A stretch of DNA of 64,000 nt, from NCBI GenBank assembly GCA_963727915.1, contig CAVSID010000001.1, positions 310,001 through 374,000 of the forward strand. Reading direction: 5' to 3'. The translations under genes and the position numbers were made by a program. Below the pieces are notes generated by a model. It worked only from the letters and a program-made list of their open reading frames with translations, did no database searches and was not told where the DNA came from. Below are positions 59,767 to 64,000 of this stretch, in pieces (within the stretch, counting starts at the first letter, position 1; each line of letters starts with the position of its first letter). This DNA comes from CAWAND01 sp963727915. GTDB taxonomy: Bacteria; Chloroflexota; Anaerolineae; Anaerolineales; E44-bin32.

Positions 59767-61056
59767 TTATGGGCCGTGGGCGATCTCCCGATCGGGCGCG
59801 TTGCCGTCACTGGGTGTGGGATTGGTCTCACCCGTGATCAAGCGCAGCTTGCGGCCGAAGAACAGGTAGTCGTTGATCCAGTTGACCAGCACCACGACCC
59901 GATTGCGAAAGCCGATCAGCGAAATCAAATGAAAGCCCAGCCAGACCAGCCACGCAAGGAAACCCTTGAAGTTGAGCCCAAACAGAGTGGCCACGGCTTT
60001 GCCGCGCCCGACCACCGCCATCATGCCTTTGTCGCGGTATCGGAACGCGGCCGGTGTTCCCCCCCTCTGGCGGGCCAGGATTACCTTGGCCACGTATTCC
60101 CCCTGCTGGATGGCCACGGGTGCCATTTGAGGCAGCACCTGGCCATCCTGCTCGACATAGGCCGAGTCCCCAATCAGGAAGACCTCGGGGTGTCCGGCTA
60201 AGCTCAGATCGGATGCAACGGGAATCCGATCGCCGCGTGCCGCCTCGACCGGAAGCTTGTGCACCAGCGGCTCGCCTTTCACGCCCGTGGCCCAGAACAA
60301 GGTTGCGCATGGGATGCGCTGGCCACCTTCCAACTCTACCGAGTTGCGATTGGCACCGACCACCCGGGTGTTGAGCCGCACCTGCACGCCCATGCGTTCC
60401 AGCCGGGCGGCGGTGTACACGCCCAAGGGCCGAGGGAAGGGCGCAAGCAAAGAGTCGAGCGCTTCGATCTGGATGATGCGCACGTCATCCCGGCTCAGCT
60501 CGGCGTAGTCTCGCCGTAGCTCAAGTTTGACCAATTCAGCCAGCGCACCGGCAAACTCGACCCCCGTGGGGCCGCCCCCGACAATGACGAAGGTGAGCAG
60601 GGCTTGCCGCTGCTCGGGATCGCGCGTCTCCAGGGCCTGCTCGAAGGCCTTCAGAATGTGGTTGCGCAGCGCCACCCCGTCGGTCAGGTAGTTCAGGACA
60701 AAGGCGTGCTCCTCTATCGAGTCCAGCCCCAAGAAGTTGGGGACGCTTCCCGGCGACAGGATGAGGTCGTCGTAACTGATCGTCCCCTGATCGGTGTGCA
60801 GGATGCGCTGCCCAAAGTCGATCTCGCGCACCTCTGCCAGCCGAAATCGCGTGTGCGGCCAATCGCGAATAATGTCCCGCAGGGGATAGACGATCGATTC
60901 CTGCTCCTGGCTCCCCGTCGCCACTTGGTACAGCAACGGCGTAAAGAGGTGGAAGTTCTGGCGGTCGACGAGGATCAACTCGACCCCACGACCGGCCAAT
61001 GCCCTGGACGCGCTCAAACCACCAAACCCCATACCCACGATTGCAACCCGCTTCAT
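59767..61056 (-). CDS. ndh: Type II NADH dehydrogenase (NDH-2)
   Basis: Membrane-associated NAD(P)H:quinone oxidoreductase of 429 residues, no proton pumping. ATG 61056 follows GGGAGG. FAD-binding GMGFGGLSASRAL at residues ~7-19, HLFTPLLYQVATG (conserved in NDH-2), second dinucleotide fold IVGGGPTGVEFAGAL near 165, FWATGVKGEPL, FLIGDSAYVEQDG (FAD ribityl site) and a C-terminal amphipathic/hydrophobic anchor (WLVWLGFHLISLIGFRNRVV). Upstream in-frame ATGs lie in sequence unlike the family. Confidence 0.94.
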   Translation of the reverse strand: MKRVAIVGMGFGGLSASRALAGRGVELILVDRQNFHLFTPLLYQVATGSQEQESIVYPLRDIIRDWPHTRFRLAEVREIDFGQRILHTDQGTISYDDLILSPGSVPNFLGLDSIEEHAFVLNYLTDGVALRNHILKAFEQALETRDPEQRQALLTFVIVGGGPTGVEFAGALAELVKLELRRDYAELSRDDVRIIQIEALDSLLAPFPRPLGVYTAARLERMGVQVRLNTRVVGANRNSVELEGGQRIPCATLFWATGVKGEPLVHKLPVEAARGDRIPVASDLSLAGHPEVFLIGDSAYVEQDGQVLPQMAPVAIQQGEYVAKVILARQRGGTPAAFRYRDKGMMAVVGRGKAVATLFGLNFKGFLAWLVWLGFHLISLIGFRNRVVVLVNWINDYLFFGRKLRLITGETNPTPSDGNAPDREIAHGP

Positions 61057-61474
61057 CCAGCTTCCCTCCCCCACTCGTCGAGAGACGTGCTCCCTTTCGA
61101 GCGGATGACTGCCTCCCATCCTTCCAAGCATAGCCGGGGAGTGTATGTTTCACCTAAGTGACAGACACTCCTCCAGCCGCAAACCGCCAGGAGCCGCCAG
61201 GGGGGTCACGTTTGTTGGAGACCGGCAAGCTGACAGCTTGGCCGCCGCGTGACGCAGCTCGCCAGCGGGTCGTACACCTGACTGATTTGGTGACTGACCT
61301 GGGCTAAGTCATGGACGAGCTGCTGGCCGGGGTGTCGAGGTGTTCAACGCCGCCTGCGTCGACCTGACCCGGAGCGTTGCGTTCAGGACGCAACCCAGAA
61401 AAGAGACAGTCTGGCTCGGGGCCACGGTCCTCGGCCCTTCCCATGCCCGGATAACGGCCTTGAAGGACTGGGCT
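61057..61474. other. Intergenic region, nothing recognised
   Basis: About 420 bases between NDH-2 and the EamA gene, both on the minus strand. No convincing gene, hairpin terminator or repeat seen. Confidence 0.3.
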
Positions 61475-62380
61475 CTACGCCAAGAACAGCAGCCCCACAC
61501 CGACCATAGCCACCACCGTCCCAGCGATGGCCCCTACCCCGACCTTCTCTTTGAACACCACGGCCCCGATGGGAAGCAGAAACACCGGCGGCAATGCGAT
61601 CAGGGTGCTGGCCACCCCCACCTGGGTGAGCTGGACGGCGATCAGCGACAGCCAGACACCAATGAAGGGTCCGGTGACGGCGCCCGCCAAGATCGGAAGA
61701 AGCGCCTGCGTGTCGGCGGCGAGCTTGCGCACAGTCGGCGCGGCGCGCCCGCTCACAAGAGTCACCCCCCACAGCGCGATGACCGCTGATAACATCCGGA
61801 TCCAGTTTCCCGACAGGGCAGAGAAGTCGCCCTGGAGGCCCTGCTTGGCCAGGACCAGCCCGATCGCCTGCCCGCTGGCGGCGCCGATGCCAAAAAGGAT
61901 TCCACGGCGGTAGTCACGCTTCTCGGGGGCCAATTGGGCGCCTCGGTTGCCCTCCAATACCACCAGCGCGATCCCCGCCAGTGTCACGCTGATCCCAAGC
62001 CATTGGGTGAGCGTCAGCTGTTCACCGAGAAACGCGAACGCCAGCAGGGCGGCGATCACCGGCGCCAGGCTCATCATCAGCATCCCCAGCCTGGGCCCAA
62101 CCCATAGGTAGGCCTGAAAGAGAAAGGCATCCCCCAACGCAAGTCCGATCACTCCCGATAGCCCCAGCCATAACCAGCGCTGTGGCTCGGCGCCCACCGG
62201 ATACAAACTTCCCATCAGTATCCAGTGGGTGAGGCTGATCAAGATCAGTGCCATTACCAGGCGGGTACGATTGACCACCACCGAGCCCACCCGCCGACCG
62301 GCAAAGGTGAAGAAGACGGCCGTCGCCGACCAGCAGACTGCCGTCAACAATGCCGCCACTTCTCCCCAGTATGCGATCAT
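61475..62380 (-). CDS. EamA/DMT-family transporter
   Basis: Three hundred and one residues with ten predicted helices in two EamA repeats (VAALLTAVCWSATAVFFTFA ... LMMSLAPVIAALLAFAFLGE; second repeat from about 160). The E-x-L loop FLGEQLTLTQWLGISVTLAG closes the first repeat and FKEKVGVGAIAGTVVAMVGV the second. Probably a metabolite or drug exporter in the inner membrane; substrate unknown. Confidence 0.92.
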   Translation of the reverse strand: MIAYWGEVAALLTAVCWSATAVFFTFAGRRVGSVVVNRTRLVMALILISLTHWILMGSLYPVGAEPQRWLWLGLSGVIGLALGDAFLFQAYLWVGPRLGMLMMSLAPVIAALLAFAFLGEQLTLTQWLGISVTLAGIALVVLEGNRGAQLAPEKRDYRRGILFGIGAASGQAIGLVLAKQGLQGDFSALSGNWIRMLSAVIALWGVTLVSGRAAPTVRKLAADTQALLPILAGAVTGPFIGVWLSLIAVQLTQVGVASTLIALPPVFLLPIGAVVFKEKVGVGAIAGTVVAMVGVGLLFLA

Positions 62381-62624
62381 GTATTTATCCTCACCTTCAC
62401 CTCGGGGCGGCGCTTGCCGAGCGCTTCCCGCTTGTCGTACTCAGGGCTGGAATAAGATCTTCACCTATGTAACCCGCCAGGGAGCCAATCGTGAAATGCG
62501 CTGCACCGCACCCATCGGCCGGTGTTAGGTGACTGCCACACTGGGGACGGCTGGGGAGCCTAGACATCCCGGGAGATGGGGATCCTGCGCAGCGGCAAGG
62601 CGCTCTGTCCGGAAAGTTGTTCGC

Positions 62625-64000
62625 CTAGTCGGAGGCCGTCCCTCCGAACCGAAGGACGGATGATCCCCAGCGCAAGCCCGCCGCCGATAGCAGGTAGAAG
62701 AGCAACGCGAAGATGTAAAGAATGCGGATGCCAAGGGCCAGCGAGGCATATTCGAAGATACCCCCGAGGACGGCCCCCAACAGGTTTGAGCCCAGGGCGG
62801 TTTCTACCGAAAGAGATTGGCTGAAGGTGATGGCGAAGATCAGGCCGGCGAAGAACAGGGGAAGAGCCAACGCCAGGCTGGCCACCACTACCCGCAGCCC
62901 CCAACTTAGGCCCAAAAGGTTGCTCACGGGAAACAGGTAATTTACGCACAAGGCAGCCACCAGGAGAACATAGAACGGCCACGGCCTGGAGAAGCGAAAT
63001 CTCTCCACCAGCAGGTTAGCTACGACAATGACGAACAGGATGGCTGCGATCACGGCCGCATTGACGATCCACGTCGATCCGAAGAGGAGTGCCAGCTCTG
63101 TGATGCTCTTGGTTTCAAGAAGGAAGAACGCCGCGCCCAAGAAGAAGAAGTGCGTGTCGACTTGGCGGAAGGTCGGAATCCCCATCCTGGTCAGGAGCAG
63201 GCCGAGCGCAACCACCCCCGCCAGGCCGATGACATACGCAAGCGGAATGGCCTTTTGGCGCAGATACAGATATGGCCAATTGTCGGTTGTGATGTCCATC
63301 TTCTCCGCCGCGCCGTAGGTCGGCTGGAAGACGGCATCTGGGTTATGGAGCAGGGGGAGGTCTGCAGGATCGAGCCGAATCAGAAACAGCACGTCGTCCT
63401 TGGGCATGGCGTAGGCCTGGGGACCATGACCGAACACGAGCGCTAGGGTCTGAGCCAGCCGATAGCCAATCCACTCGTTCTGCGCCGGAACGCCAAAAGA
63501 CAGCGCCAGCAAGCCATTCGGTTTGAGATGGGAACGGACTTCCGCCAGACTTTGCTCTGTGTAGACGAAGTTGTCGAGTCGGACGCTGCTGGCGGTGCTG
63601 AACAGCGTGTGTGAATCCAGCAGACCAAAGACGATCAGGTCATAGCGCTGTTGATCCTGCCGGAAGAAGGCGCGCGCATCCTGATTGACCAAAGTCACCC
63701 GCGACGGGTCGGCATAAGGCTGTTCGGGGTGCAACTCCTTCCCCAGATCCAGGATCACCGGGTCGATCTCCACCGCCGTCACGTGGCCGGCGCCTGCCCG
63801 CAAAGCCGCCGCCACATCATTGCCCGTTCCGGCGCCCACGACCAGGACTTGGTCGATGTCCCCGGCGACCTGATACGGAGAATCGTACAGCGCCCGGATC
63901 TGATCGAACTCAGCCGAAGCCTGGTCGTAGTGTTGCGAAACAAATCCGGGGTCCAGATCCCACAAGATTTGGTGCCATGCCTGGTTGACGGAAAGCTGGT
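62625..64000 (-). CDS. Spermidine synthase-like/membrane fusion protein (5' end outside window)
   Basis: At least 458 residues, the frame open to the window edge. The N-terminal part is a spermidine-synthase-like domain (SVNQAWHQILWDLDPGFVSQ, VLVVGAGTGNDVAAALRAGA, TAVEIDPVI, DARAFFRQDQQRYDLIVFGL). C-terminal membrane helices begin near GVVALGLLLTRMG (FFFLGAAFFLLETKSITELA, MFS-like ETK motif). The domain order is reversed relative to the protein at 20776, although more helices may precede the window edge. Function unproven. Confidence 0.85.
   Translation of the reverse strand, partial: QLSVNQAWHQILWDLDPGFVSQHYDQASAEFDQIRALYDSPYQVAGDIDQVLVVGAGTGNDVAAALRAGAGHVTAVEIDPVILDLGKELHPEQPYADPSRVTLVNQDARAFFRQDQQRYDLIVFGLLDSHTLFSTASSVRLDNFVYTEQSLAEVRSHLKPNGLLALSFGVPAQNEWIGYRLAQTLALVFGHGPQAYAMPKDDVLFLIRLDPADLPLLHNPDAVFQPTYGAAEKMDITTDNWPYLYLRQKAIPLAYVIGLAGVVALGLLLTRMGIPTFRQVDTHFFFLGAAFFLLETKSITELALLFGSTWIVNAAVIAAILFVIVVANLLVERFRFSRPWPFYVLLVAALCVNYLFPVSNLLGLSWGLRVVVASLALALPLFFAGLIFAITFSQSLSVETALGSNLLGAVLGGIFEYASLALGIRILYIFALLFYLLSAAGLRWGSSVLRFGGTASD

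Noticed and set aside
61337..61500. Plus-strand frame in the NDH-2/EamA gap
   Set aside because: No ribosome site, no family features, and it runs into the antisense of the EamA gene.

Overview
The window is 64 kb of GC-rich bacterial chromosome. Its gene content suggests Chloroflexota, probably an Anaerolineae-like lineage: fused membrane/spermidine-synthase proteins, many lipoproteins, an HgcA-like corrinoid protein, COG4586/4587/3694-type ABC-2 exporters, a PPOX-class remnant and frequent GTG/TTG starts. The phylum call is inference; the 16S gene in the window (47795-49303, minus strand) would settle it.

Layout. 1-5.8 kb: NUDIX hydrolase (cut by the edge), two ECF sigma/anti-sigma pairs either side of a repeat lipoprotein, panD, a GNAT acetyltransferase. 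6-10 kb: a TPR-like/peptide-permease chain running into a second permease and an M28-peptidase-like domain, heavily frameshifted. 10-19.3 kb: YceI-like lipoprotein, DHA2-type MFS pump, two divergently transcribed ABC-2 exporter operons. 19.4-33.8 kb: small membrane proteins, fused MFS/spermidine synthase, two-subunit molybdenum hydroxylase with a methyltransferase, HlyD adaptor, PPOX remnant, amidohydrolase lipoprotein, cupin, and a membrane-protein/wHTH-repressor operon with a likely operator. 34-43.8 kb: large ZU5-like lipoprotein, MFS transporter, an HgcA-like corrinoid protein fused to a SAM methyltransferase with an adjacent two-cluster ferredoxin, aldo/keto reductase, sulfatase-like membrane protein. 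43.8-49.7 kb: complete rRNA operon on the minus strand (16S-tRNA-Ile-tRNA-Ala-23S-5S) with promoter, boxA-like leaders, processing stems and terminator. 49.7-64 kb: MFS, lipoprotein, recR-ybaB-dnaX, tatA, LysM/lamin-tail protein, NYN nuclease, a candidate structured small RNA, J-domain protein, CBS protein, methyltransferase, NDH-2, EamA transporter, and a second spermidine-synthase-like membrane protein cut by the edge.

Most notable: (i) the methyltransferase-HgcA-like fusion with its ferredoxin (37731-39609); (ii) an 18-bp palindrome, TTGTGA-N6-TCACAA, present six times perfectly and twice in degenerate form, always between genes; (iii) a terminator-ended, three-hairpin RNA candidate at 56646-56805; (iv) the permease/peptidase-like chain at 6078-9986.

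Caution: at least a dozen genes, including the normally essential dnaX, are split by single-base frameshifts while the protein on both sides stays well conserved. Much of this is probably sequence or assembly error, so 'frameshifted' here does not by itself mean biologically dead.
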